From: Rhodobacterales bacterium
GTDB lineage: Bacteria; Pseudomonadota; Alphaproteobacteria; Rhodobacterales; Rhodobacteraceae
DNA: 7,503 nucleotides
Assembly: GCA_025357355.1 (NCBI GenBank)
Contig: JANXPK010000202.1
Coordinates: forward strand, 1 to 7,503
Direction of reading: 5' to 3'
How positions within the stretch are numbered: the first letter of the stretch is position 1; the number at the start of each line of letters is the position of its first letter. The notes under the pieces are model-generated. The model was given only the letters and a program-made list of their open reading frames with translations, was not told the DNA's origin and made no database searches. Below, in pieces: positions 1 to 6,915 of this stretch. Made by a program: the position numbers and the translations under genes.

Positions 1-43
1 CCACGGCAGCATCATCAAGTACAACCTCAACGCCGCTTCCTGA
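1..43 (+). CDS. C-terminal end of an unidentified upstream gene (partial)
   Basis: From base 2 the frame reads thirteen codons, ending in the residues HGSIIKYNLNAAS, and stops at TGA 41-43. Twelve of the thirteen codons end in G or C, as in the confirmed genes nearby, which supports real coding. The tail is too short to assign a family. An ABC transporter component would fit, because a binding-protein gene follows on the same strand, but that is only context. A GC-rich hairpin follows 8 bases after the stop, as at a gene end. Confidence 0.5.
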   Translation, partial: HGSIIKYNLNAAS

Positions 44-51
44 CCGCATAA

Positions 52-76
52 CCGCCGGGCGTGCCCAGCCCGGCGG
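52..76 (+). terminator. GC-rich hairpin after the upstream gene, possible terminator or mRNA-stability element
   Basis: The arms CCGCCGGGC (52-60) and GCCCGGCGG (68-76) form a perfect 9-bp inverted repeat around a 7-base loop. No T-run follows, so it is not a canonical intrinsic terminator. It lies between the stop at 41-43 and the start of the binding-protein gene at 121. It could partly terminate transcription, or protect the 3' end of the upstream message and so set the relative output of the two genes. Confidence 0.55.
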
Positions 77-110
77 ACCCCAGACCAAGGGCCCGACCCA
101 ACCATCAGAG

Positions 111-114
111 AGGA
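111..114 (+). promoter_or_regulatory. Shine-Dalgarno site for the binding-protein gene
   Basis: AGGA, within AGAGAGGA, lies 6 bases before ATG 121. This favours ATG 121 over the in-frame GTG at 61, which falls in the loop of the 52-76 hairpin, has no ribosome site, and would add 20 residues in front of a clear signal peptide. Confidence 0.8.
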
Positions 115-120
115 CAACCG

Positions 121-1368
121 ATGAAAAGAATGCTTCTTGCAACCGTGGCGACCTTGGCCTTCCTGCCCGGCGCCTCCTATGCCTGCGACATCACCGTGGG
201 CCTTGTGCTTGAACTGACCGGCGAGGCCGGGGCCTATGGCCAGGCCGGGGCCAAGTCGGTCGAAATGGCTTTCCGCGATCTGAACGACGCGGGCGGCGTG
301 GCGGGCTGCACCCTCAAGACCGACACCCGCGACAGCCAGACCCAGGCCAATGTTGCCGTCGATGCCGCGACCCAACTGGTGCAGGTCGAAAAGGTGCCCG
401 CCATTATCGGCGGCATCATCTCGCCGATGTCGATCCCGATCCTGACGTCGGTCACCGGGCCTGCACACGTCCTGCAAGTTTCGCCCGCCTCGTCTTCGCC
501 CACGCTCACCGCCTTGGGCCGTGACGGCAAGACCAACGGCGTGTTCTTCCGCACCATCACCTCTGACGCGCTGCAAGGCGTGGCAGCGGCGAAATTCGCC
601 ATCGACAACGGCATGAAAAAGATCGTGATCATCCACCAGAACAATGACTTCGGCGTCAATCTGGTCAAGGAATTCTCTGCCCCCTACACGGCCCTTGGCG
701 GCACCGTGATCTCGGTCACTCCCTATAACGCCAAACAGTCGGACTATGCGGCCGAGGTGACCAAGGCCATGGCGGGCTCTCCCGATGCCCTGTACCTGAT
801 CTCCGACCCGGTTGACGGCGCCACCATCGCGCGGCAATGGGTCAGCCAGGGCGGCGTGCAGAAGTTCCTGCTCAACGACGGCATGAACAGCGATGATTTC
901 GTGACCGCCGTCGGCAAGGAATATCTGGGCAACGCTTTCGGCACCTCGTCGGGCACTGTCGCCTCACCCTCGACCGACTATTTCAACGCCAATTACAAGG
1001 CCTTCTCCGGCATCGACCCCGCCGCCCCTGCCGCCGACCGCAGCTATGACGCGGGCGCTTTGGTCGGGCTAGCCATTGCCATCGCCGGCGGCCCCGATGC
1101 CGCCAAACTGCCTGGTGCGATCCGCAAGGCGGTTGACCCCAAGGGCGAGGTCATCCACGCCGGCAAGGACGAATTCACCAAGGCACTGGCGCTGATCAAG
1201 GCGGGCAAGCCGATCCGCTATGAAGGCGTCATCGGTCCGGTTGATTTCGACCAGTATGGCGACATCGCCGGTCCCTTCCGGCTGTGGCAGATCGTGGACG
1301 GCAAGGTCACGACCGTGGGCGAGATGACCACGGCCGACGTCGAGGCGATCAAGGCCAAGGTGAAGTGA
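121..1368 (+). CDS. ABC transporter periplasmic substrate-binding protein, branched-chain amino acid/amide/urea type
   Basis: This 415-residue protein is a type I periplasmic binding protein (LivK-like, Peripla_BP_6). It would capture a small solute in the periplasm and pass it to an inner-membrane ABC permease. A Sec signal peptide is clear: MKR, a hydrophobic stretch, then probable cleavage after ASYA at residue 21. The mature protein opens with the usual first strand and the LTG..A.YG motif (residues 32-40), then LNDAGGV (54-60) and DSQ (71-73). SPASSSP (121-127) lies where ligand-contacting Ser/Thr residues occur in this family. The only cysteines are C22 and C63, probably a disulfide. 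C22 follows SYA, which is a poor lipobox. The ligand cannot be read from sequence. The protein does not look like classical UrtA, but its place 5' of a urease operon makes urea or a short amide plausible. A strong hairpin follows the stop. No permease or ATPase gene is in view; they may lie upstream. Confidence 0.9.
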   Translation: MKRMLLATVATLAFLPGASYACDITVGLVLELTGEAGAYGQAGAKSVEMAFRDLNDAGGVAGCTLKTDTRDSQTQANVAVDAATQLVQVEKVPAIIGGIISPMSIPILTSVTGPAHVLQVSPASSSPTLTALGRDGKTNGVFFRTITSDALQGVAAAKFAIDNGMKKIVIIHQNNDFGVNLVKEFSAPYTALGGTVISVTPYNAKQSDYAAEVTKAMAGSPDALYLISDPVDGATIARQWVSQGGVQKFLLNDGMNSDDFVTAVGKEYLGNAFGTSSGTVASPSTDYFNANYKAFSGIDPAAPAADRSYDAGALVGLAIAIAGGPDAAKLPGAIRKAVDPKGEVIHAGKDEFTKALALIKAGKPIRYEGVIGPVDFDQYGDIAGPFRLWQIVDGKVTTVGEMTTADVEAIKAKVK

Positions 1369-1374
1369 GGCTTC

Positions 1375-1404
1375 CGGTCGGCCGGGGTCGCTCCCGGCCG
1401 ACCG
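1375..1404 (+). terminator. Strong hairpin terminator after the binding-protein gene
   Basis: The arms CGGTCGGCCGGG (1375-1386) and CCCGGCCGACCG (1393-1404) form a perfect 12-bp inverted repeat with a 6-base loop, beginning 6 bases after the TGA at 1366-1368. The following bases are pyrimidine-rich (CCCTTCCTT) but have no proper T-run. It most likely ends or attenuates transcription from the binding-protein gene, so the urease operon would need its own promoter. Confidence 0.7.
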
Positions 1405-1636
1405 ACCCGCCCTTCCTTGCAAATGGCCAGCCCGCCGCACGGCCCTGGTTCCCCATTCACCTCGCCCCTTTCCACCCCAAATCGCAGGCGTCCCTCGACA
1501 TGATGCCTGCAAAACAGACGCATTGCCACATTTTTGGGCTTGCCCTGCGCGCAACAACGGAAAATCCTGCGGTCCTGCAGGGCACGGATTGCAACTCGCA
1601 TCACCCCTGCGAGGATGGGCAAGGTCAGGACAAGGC
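1405..1636 (+). promoter_or_regulatory. Leader region of the urease operon; no confident promoter seen
   Basis: About 230 bases between the hairpin and ureD contain no convincing gene. The position argues for the urease promoter and leader, but I find no good sigma-70 -35/-10 pair. A weak sigma-54-like match lies at 1424-1439, with TGGC and GCA at the right distance but a poor -12 core. An inverted repeat, TGCCCTGC (1541-1548) and GCAGGGCA (1577-1584), could form a long-looped hairpin in the leader RNA. The stretch at 1511-1540 is somewhat richer in A and T than its surroundings. Confidence 0.35.
1627..1630 (+). promoter_or_regulatory. Shine-Dalgarno site that sets the ureD start
   Basis: AGGA lies 6 bases before ATG 1637. 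The longer in-frame start at 1523 would add 38 residues unlike UreD and has no ribosome site, so 1637 is preferred. Confidence 0.75.
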
Positions 1637-2476
1637 ATGTTGGACGCACAAGAACTGGTGGCAATGCAGCGCAGCCGCGGGGCTGCCCACGGCGCCTTTG
1701 CCCAGCGGCGTGGTGCGACCCGGCTGATTGATCTGCACCAGTCGGGGTCGGCCAAGCTGATGTTGCCGCGTCCCGCCGGGCCCATCCCCGAGGCGGTGTT
1801 CCTGAACACCTCGGGCGGGCTGACCGGCGGTGACCGGCTATCCTATGCGCTCGACGTCGGACCGGGATGTCGGCTTCTGGCCACGACGCAGACCGCCGAA
1901 CGCGCCTATGCCGCTTGCGACGGCACCGCAGAGGTTCGTGTCACTGCCACAGTCGGCACCGGCGCCCGTCTCGATTGGTTGCCGCAGGAAACCCTGCTAT
2001 ACCAGTCATCGCATCTGACCCGGCATACCGAGATCGACCTTGCCGCCGACGCCTCCTGCCTGCTCGCCGAAACTGTCATCCTCGGCCGCCCCGCCATGGG
2101 CGAAGTCGTCAGGTCCGCCCACCTGACCGACCACCGCATGATCCGCCGCAAGGGCCGCCCGGTCTGGGCCGAAACTCTGGCCCTGACGCCCGCCGTCCTG
2201 ACCTCGACCTCGCCCGCACTTCTGGGCCACGCCCGCGCCTTCGTCGTGGTCTGTCTGGTGGCGCAGGGCGCCGAGGATGCTGTGGCCCCGGTCCGCGCAG
2301 CGCTGGACTTTGGTGCCGTCTCAGGTTGGGATGGCAAATGCGTGGTGCGGCTGGCGGCGACCGACGGCTGGACCCTGAAACAGCAACTGGCGCGCGTTCT
2401 GCACATTCTGTCTGGCCGCGCCCTGCCCCGCGTCTGGCAAATCATCGACCAGCCGCCCTTGGGAGACCCAAAATGA
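1637..2476 (+). CDS. ureD: Urease accessory protein UreD
   Basis: UreD (called UreH in some species) binds apo-urease and, with UreF and UreG, forms the cytoplasmic complex that inserts nickel and CO2 into the active site. The 279-residue product has the usual family length. Recognisable blocks are LHQSGSAKLMLPR (33-45), LNTSGGLTGGDRL (56-68), TTQTAERAY (83-91), the WLPQETLLY block (114-122), GRPAMGE (150-156), the VWAET block (176-180) and the C-terminal LPRVWQ (263-268). The ATG at 1637 fits both the family N-terminus and the AGGA site before it; ATG 1664 is a weaker alternative. It is the first gene of the urease operon. Its stop overlaps the ureA start in an ATGA (2473-2476), so the two are translationally coupled. 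Nothing looks truncated or frameshifted. Confidence 0.95.
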   Translation: MLDAQELVAMQRSRGAAHGAFAQRRGATRLIDLHQSGSAKLMLPRPAGPIPEAVFLNTSGGLTGGDRLSYALDVGPGCRLLATTQTAERAYAACDGTAEVRVTATVGTGARLDWLPQETLLYQSSHLTRHTEIDLAADASCLLAETVILGRPAMGEVVRSAHLTDHRMIRRKGRPVWAETLALTPAVLTSTSPALLGHARAFVVVCLVAQGAEDAVAPVRAALDFGAVSGWDGKCVVRLAATDGWTLKQQLARVLHILSGRALPRVWQIIDQPPLGDPK

Positions 2477-2775
2477 ACCTGACCCCGCGTGAGAAAGACA
2501 AGCTGCTGATCAGCCTTGCCGCCATGGTCGCACGCGGGCGTCTGGCGCGGGGCGTCTTGCTCAACCATCCAGAAGCCATTGCGCTCATTACCGATTTTGT
2601 CGTCGAAGGCGCCCGCGATGGCCGCGCGGTCGCCGATCTGATGCAGGCGGGCGCCCATGTCATCACCGCCGAACAGTGCATGTCCGGCATTCCCGAGATG
2701 ATCCATTCCGTGCAGGTTGAGGCCACCTTCCCCGACGGCACCAAGCTCGTCACCGTCCATCATCCCATCCGTTGA
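2473..2775 (+). CDS. ureA: Urease subunit gamma (UreA)
   Basis: This is the smallest structural subunit of the three-chain bacterial urease and packs with UreB and UreC in the trimer of heterotrimers. The 100-residue length is standard. The sequence is almost consensus: LTPREKDKLL near the start, the NHPEAIALITDFVVEGARDGR region (residues about 31-51), the AGAHVIT block (59-65), and VEATFPDGTKLVTVH near the end. The C-terminus reads HHPIR where HNPIR is the more common form. The start lies in the ATGA overlap with ureD, with GGGAG at 2461-2465 inside ureD as ribosome site. The hupE/ureJ-like gene follows after 9 bases. In many operons ureB comes directly next, so its displacement here is notable. 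Confidence 0.97.
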   Translation: MNLTPREKDKLLISLAAMVARGRLARGVLLNHPEAIALITDFVVEGARDGRAVADLMQAGAHVITAEQCMSGIPEMIHSVQVEATFPDGTKLVTVHHPIR

Positions 2776-2784
2776 AAGGCTGAC

Positions 2785-3327
2785 ATGAAACGCATCCTTG
2801 CCTTCGCCCTAGCCTTGGCACCAACCACCGCTTTCGCCCATCCTGGCCACAGCTTCGGCCTGATGGCGGGCCTTGTGCACCCGCTGACCGGGGCCGATCA
2901 CCTTCTCGCGATGACCGGCGTCGACCTGTGGGCAGCGCTGCAGATCGGCCGCGCCTGCTGGCTGCTGCCGTTGTCCTTTCTGATCGCCTTGTCCTCTGGC
3001 TTTGGCGCAGCGGCGCTGGGCGTGAGCCTGCCCGCGACCGAGCCTGCGATCCTCGCCTCGCTGATCCTCCTCGGCGCCATGACCGCCACCACCCTGCGCG
3101 CACCGCTGACGGTCAGCCTGCCGCTCGTCGCCCTGTTCGGTCTGGCCCACAGTGCTGCGCACAGCGTCGAAGGCGCGGGCCCGCCCTTCGCCCTTGGCAT
3201 GCTTGTCACCACCGCCGCCCTGCTTGGGCTGGGTACGGAACTTGGACTGACCCTCTCCCGCACCGTCTGGCGCGCTGCCGGTGCTGCCACCCTTCTCGCA
3301 GGCCTCGGCCTGACCATTGCTGGTTAA
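2785..3327 (+). CDS. ureJ: HupE/UreJ-family membrane protein, probable nickel permease
   Basis: This 180-residue protein matches the HupE/UreJ family of small polytopic membrane proteins tied to hydrogenase and urease operons and thought to carry nickel or a related metal. An N-terminal signal-like segment (residues 1-18, ending AFA) is followed by HPGH (19-22), which would place this His motif at the start of the mature chain. The family signature HPLTGADHLLAM (32-43) has the H-x5-DH metal-binding pattern, then LWAA (48-51), about five hydrophobic membrane segments, and a second His pair, HSAAH (122-126). Family members often have HG..HG there, so the Ser residues are a small variation. The ribosome site AAAGG (2775-2779) overlaps the ureA stop. 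It lies between ureA and ureB. The family is certain; transport of nickel is inferred from family and context, and the symbol could equally be hupE. Confidence 0.9.
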   Translation: MKRILAFALALAPTTAFAHPGHSFGLMAGLVHPLTGADHLLAMTGVDLWAALQIGRACWLLPLSFLIALSSGFGAAALGVSLPATEPAILASLILLGAMTATTLRAPLTVSLPLVALFGLAHSAAHSVEGAGPPFALGMLVTTAALLGLGTELGLTLSRTVWRAAGAATLLAGLGLTIAG

Positions 3328-3346
3328 CCTCATGGACCCCAAGGCC

Positions 3347-3652
3347 ATGATCCCCGGCCAGATCTTCCCCGCCGCAGGCGATATCGAGTTGAACGCCGGT
3401 CGCCCGTCCACCACGCTGATGGTGGCCAATACCGGCGACCGCCCGGTGCAGGTCGGCAGCCACTACCACTTTGCCGAGGTCAACCCCGGCCTCAGCTTCG
3501 ACCGCGCCGCCGCCTACGGCCAGCGCCTCGACATCCCCGCCGGAACTGCCGTGCGGTTCGAACCGGGTCAACGCCGCGAGGTTCACCTCGTGCCCTATTC
3601 CGGCCTGCGCCGGGTCTATGGCTTCAACGCATCGGTCATGGGAGACCTGTGA
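3347..3652 (+). CDS. ureB: Urease subunit beta (UreB)
   Basis: UreB is the beta structural subunit of cytoplasmic urease and packs against UreC. From ATG 3347 it has 101 residues, a normal length, and starts with MIPGQIFPAAGDIELNAG, which matches the conserved family N-terminus. Further blocks are GDRPVQVGSHYHF (30-42, including H39 and H41), the LDIPAGTAVRFEPGQ region (61-75) and GFNASVMG (92-99). HFAEVN replaces the commoner HFFEVN. The start is not certain: ATG 3332 would add five residues (MDPKA) but has no ribosome site, while ATG 3347 has AAGG only 2 bases upstream and GGA at 3334-3336. Family conservation decides for 3347. The stop shares one base with the next gene's ATG (TGATG, 3650-3654), implying coupled translation. 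Confidence 0.95.
   Translation: MIPGQIFPAAGDIELNAGRPSTTLMVANTGDRPVQVGSHYHFAEVNPGLSFDRAAAYGQRLDIPAGTAVRFEPGQRREVHLVPYSGLRRVYGFNASVMGDL
3640..3644 (+). promoter_or_regulatory. Shine-Dalgarno site for the small lipoprotein gene
   Basis: GGGAG inside the last codons of ureB lies 7 bases before ATG 3652. It supports genuine translation of the small gene and favours ATG 3652 over the adjacent in-frame GTG at 3649. Confidence 0.65.
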
Positions 3653-3924
3653 TGAAATACGCCCCCCTCGTTCTGTCGCTGCTGGCGCTCACCCTTCTGA
3701 CCGCCTGCGCCACCCAACCCCCCGGCGATCCCGGCACCCGCGGCTTTCTGTGGGGCCTGTGGGACGGCGCCATCGCCCCCATCTCGTTCATCGTGTCGCT
3801 GTTCAAGGACGGCTATCGTATCTACGCCTTCCCCAATTCCGGCGCCTGGTACGACTTTGGTTACCTGATCGGCCTGACTTGCTGGGCCGGCGGTAGCCAC
3901 GCCGCGCGCCGCCGCAGCCGTTAG
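3652..3924 (+). CDS. Small conserved-looking lipoprotein of unknown function in the urease operon
   Basis: The 90-residue product begins with a lipoprotein signal: MKY, a hydrophobic run rich in Leu, then the lipobox L-T-A-C with the acylated Cys at residue 19. A short Pro/Gly linker (22-28) leads to an aromatic-rich hydrophobic stretch, FLWGLWDGAIAPISFIVSLF (32-51), then KDGYRIYAFPNSGAWYDFGYLIGL (52-75) and a basic Arg-rich tail. From memory, small proteins with this LW.G.IAP..FI.SLF and GWY.FG pattern occur in several bacterial phyla without a known role; I cannot name a family. Aspartate at +2 is absent, so sorting to the outer membrane is possible. It overlaps ureB by one base and has its own ribosome site. 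Its place between ureB and ureC suggests a link to urease, perhaps metal or substrate handling at the envelope, but this is unproven; it could be a passenger gene. Confidence 0.8.
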   Translation: MKYAPLVLSLLALTLLTACATQPPGDPGTRGFLWGLWDGAIAPISFIVSLFKDGYRIYAFPNSGAWYDFGYLIGLTCWAGGSHAARRRSR

Positions 3925-3989
3925 AACGTGGTCTAGCCCCCAAAGCCCACGCCTGCCCCCCGGAATTTTCGCAGCCAAGGTAAGTCCCA

Positions 3990-5699
<1,710 letters not shown>

Positions 5700-5751
5700 T
5701 TTCATCTTTTCATAAATATCCCACCGGGGTCCGGGGGTGTGAAACCCCCGG
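5700..5751 (+). repeat. AT-rich patch plus GC hairpin between ureC and ureE, likely a dispersed intergenic palindrome
   Basis: Directly after the ureC stop is a T/A-rich stretch (5700-5719), striking in this GC-rich window. A perfect 8-bp hairpin follows: CCGGGGGT (5731-5738) and ACCCCCGG (5744-5751), loop GTGAA. Allowing one mismatch, three more pairs extend the stem outward. From memory, Rhodobacterales genomes carry many intergenic elements of this style, with an AT-rich lead such as CATAAATATCCC before a G-run/C-run palindrome. This could not be checked here. There is no T-run after the stem. It may protect or attenuate the message, so that the structural genes are expressed more than ureEFG. 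Confidence 0.6.
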
Positions 5752-5760
5752 CTCCACCAC

Positions 5761-5765
5761 AAGGA
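5761..5765 (+). promoter_or_regulatory. Shine-Dalgarno site that sets the ureE start
   Basis: AAGGA lies 6 bases before ATG 5772. The longer in-frame start at 5739 would begin inside the hairpin loop and add a Pro-rich 11-residue stretch unlike UreE. Confidence 0.75.
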
Positions 5766-5771
5766 CCGCCG

Positions 5772-6302
5772 ATGCCCGACCTCCCCGCCGCCCGCTCCCT
5801 GCTGTCCACAGCCACCGCCGCCTGCCATGGCGTCGTCACCTTGGGCTACGACGAGCGCCTCATTCGCCGCAAACGCCTGACCACCGCCCGGGGCGAAAGC
5901 TTCCTCGTCGACCTGCCCGCCGTCACCAACCTCGACGATTACTGGGGGTTTCGGCTTGACGACGGTCGCTGCATCCAGGTCCGGCCCGCCGACGAGTCCC
6001 TCGTCGCCATCACCGGCCACCTCAACCGCCTCGCCTGGCACATCGGCAACCGCCATACTCCCTGCCAGATCGAACCCACCCGCCTGCTCATCCGCCGCGA
6101 TCATGTGCTTGAGGCGATGCTGACCCAACTCGGTGCCCGTCTCACCCATGTCACCGAACCCTTCACCCCCGAGGGCGGCGCTTATGGCACCGGCAGAACG
6201 ATGGGGCATTCCCACGGCCCCGAAACCCCTGCGCCTGAGGAAACCTTCGGCTGGCACGACCACGGCGACGGCAAACTGCACCATCATGACCCAAAACGCT
6301 GA
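5772..6302 (+). CDS. ureE: Urease accessory protein UreE, nickel metallochaperone
   Basis: UreE is a cytoplasmic dimeric nickel carrier that hands Ni(II) to the UreG/UreF/UreD complex. The 176-residue protein shows the N-terminal domain with LTTARGESFLVDLP (36-49), then the metal-binding domain with WHIGNRHTPCQIE (89-101). H95 in GNRH is the equivalent of the dimer-interface nickel ligand, and H111 lies in the RDHVLEAML block. The C-terminus is rich in His: HSHG (146-149), WHDHGDGKLHHHD (161-173). Such tails bind additional nickel and are typical of many, but not all, UreE proteins. The start at 5772 is supported by AAGGA. The last 17 bases overlap the start of ureF, so the end of the His tail and the ureF start share DNA. 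The gene opens the ureEFG accessory block after the hairpin that follows ureC. Confidence 0.95.
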   Translation: MPDLPAARSLLSTATAACHGVVTLGYDERLIRRKRLTTARGESFLVDLPAVTNLDDYWGFRLDDGRCIQVRPADESLVAITGHLNRLAWHIGNRHTPCQIEPTRLLIRRDHVLEAMLTQLGARLTHVTEPFTPEGGAYGTGRTMGHSHGPETPAPEETFGWHDHGDGKLHHHDPKR

Positions 6303-6915
6303 CCGCCTGCGCCTCGCCCAATGGCTTTCCCCCGCCTTCCCGGTTGGCTCCTACGCCTATTCCCAGGGGCTGGAGCAGGCCATCACCGACGGCCATGTCG
6401 CTACCCCCGAAACCCTCACCGACTGGATCACCGCCGTCCTGACCCACGGCTCTGCCCGCATCGACGCCATCCTGCTGGCCCATGCCCGGACCGAGGATGA
6501 CCTTTCCGACCTCGCCTATGCCTACGCAACCTCGACCGAGCGTCATAGCGAGATGCGCGACCAGGGTGCTGCCTTCGGTCCCCTCATCGCCGCGCTGACC
6601 GGTAAACCCCAACCACCGCTGCCCTACGCGCTCGCCATCGGCCACGCCAGCCGCAGCCTCGATCTGCCCACGACCGAAATCCTCGGGTTCTTCCTCCACG
6701 CCGTGGCAGCCCAACTCACCTCCGTTGCGGTCCGCTTCGTCCCGATGGGTGCCGCCGATGGCCAAAAGGTACTGGCCAGCCTCGCCCCCCTGATCACCAC
6801 ACTCGCCGCCCGCTACGCCACCGAACCCCTCACCGCCCTCACCTCTGCCACCTTTGGCGCCGACCTCGCCGCCATGCACCACGAAACCCGTCCCGTCAGG
6901 ATATATCGCTCATGA
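6286..6915 (+). CDS. ureF: Urease accessory protein UreF
   Basis: UreF is an all-helical cytoplasmic protein that bridges UreD and UreG in the activation complex and gates UreG's GTPase during nickel insertion. The 209-residue product carries the family opening LAQWLSPAFPVGSYAYSQGLE (10-30), the ER..EMR.QG helix (85-94), a central H.SRS (120-124), and the conserved end MHHETRPVRIYRS (197-209), where many relatives have HETQ.SR.FRS. ATG 6286 is chosen because it begins directly before the conserved N-terminus; a longer in-frame start at 6133 lies within ureE and adds unrelated residues. There is no clear ribosome site, which fits re-initiation by ribosomes finishing ureE 17 bases downstream. 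Its stop overlaps ureG in an ATGA. Confidence 0.95.
   Translation: MTQNADRLRLAQWLSPAFPVGSYAYSQGLEQAITDGHVATPETLTDWITAVLTHGSARIDAILLAHARTEDDLSDLAYAYATSTERHSEMRDQGAAFGPLIAALTGKPQPPLPYALAIGHASRSLDLPTTEILGFFLHAVAAQLTSVAVRFVPMGAADGQKVLASLAPLITTLAARYATEPLTALTSATFGADLAAMHHETRPVRIYRS

Noticed and set aside
61..120. GTG 61 as start of the binding protein
   Set aside because: It lies in a hairpin loop, lacks a ribosome site, and would bury the signal peptide behind 20 Pro/Arg-rich residues. ATG 121 has AGGA at good spacing.
1581..1593. GGCACG followed by TTGC resembling a sigma-54 promoter
   Set aside because: The two elements are 2 bases too close together, and sigma-54 promoters tolerate almost no spacing change.
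1523..1636. ATG 1523 as start of ureD
   Set aside because: It adds 38 residues absent from the UreD family and has no ribosome site, while ATG 1637 has AGGA 6 bases upstream.
1405..1636. Possible guanidine-type (mini-ykkC) riboswitch in the leader, suggested by several ACGG tetramers
   Set aside because: The ACGG copies are not flanked by complementary arms that would form the two small hairpins required.
1284..1727. Plus-strand open frame bridging the binding-protein gene and ureD
   Set aside because: It is out of frame with both neighbours, overlaps the certain genes at each end, and reads through the hairpin. Its composition is not protein-like.
1734..1740. TGCACCA resembling an NtrC half-site
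   Set aside because: It lies inside the ureD coding region, has no matching second half-site, and a 7-base match is expected by chance.
1069..1809. Minus-strand open frame of 246 codons across the ureD leader
   Set aside because: It runs antisense through the end of the binding-protein gene, both arms of the terminator hairpin and the start of ureD, with Arg/Ala-rich filler sequence and no ribosome site noted. Not a gene.
3317..3346. TTG 3317 or ATG 3332 as start of ureB
   Set aside because: TTG 3317 lies inside the preceding gene. ATG 3332 has no ribosome site and adds residues before the conserved MIPG start. ATG 3332 remains possible but less likely.
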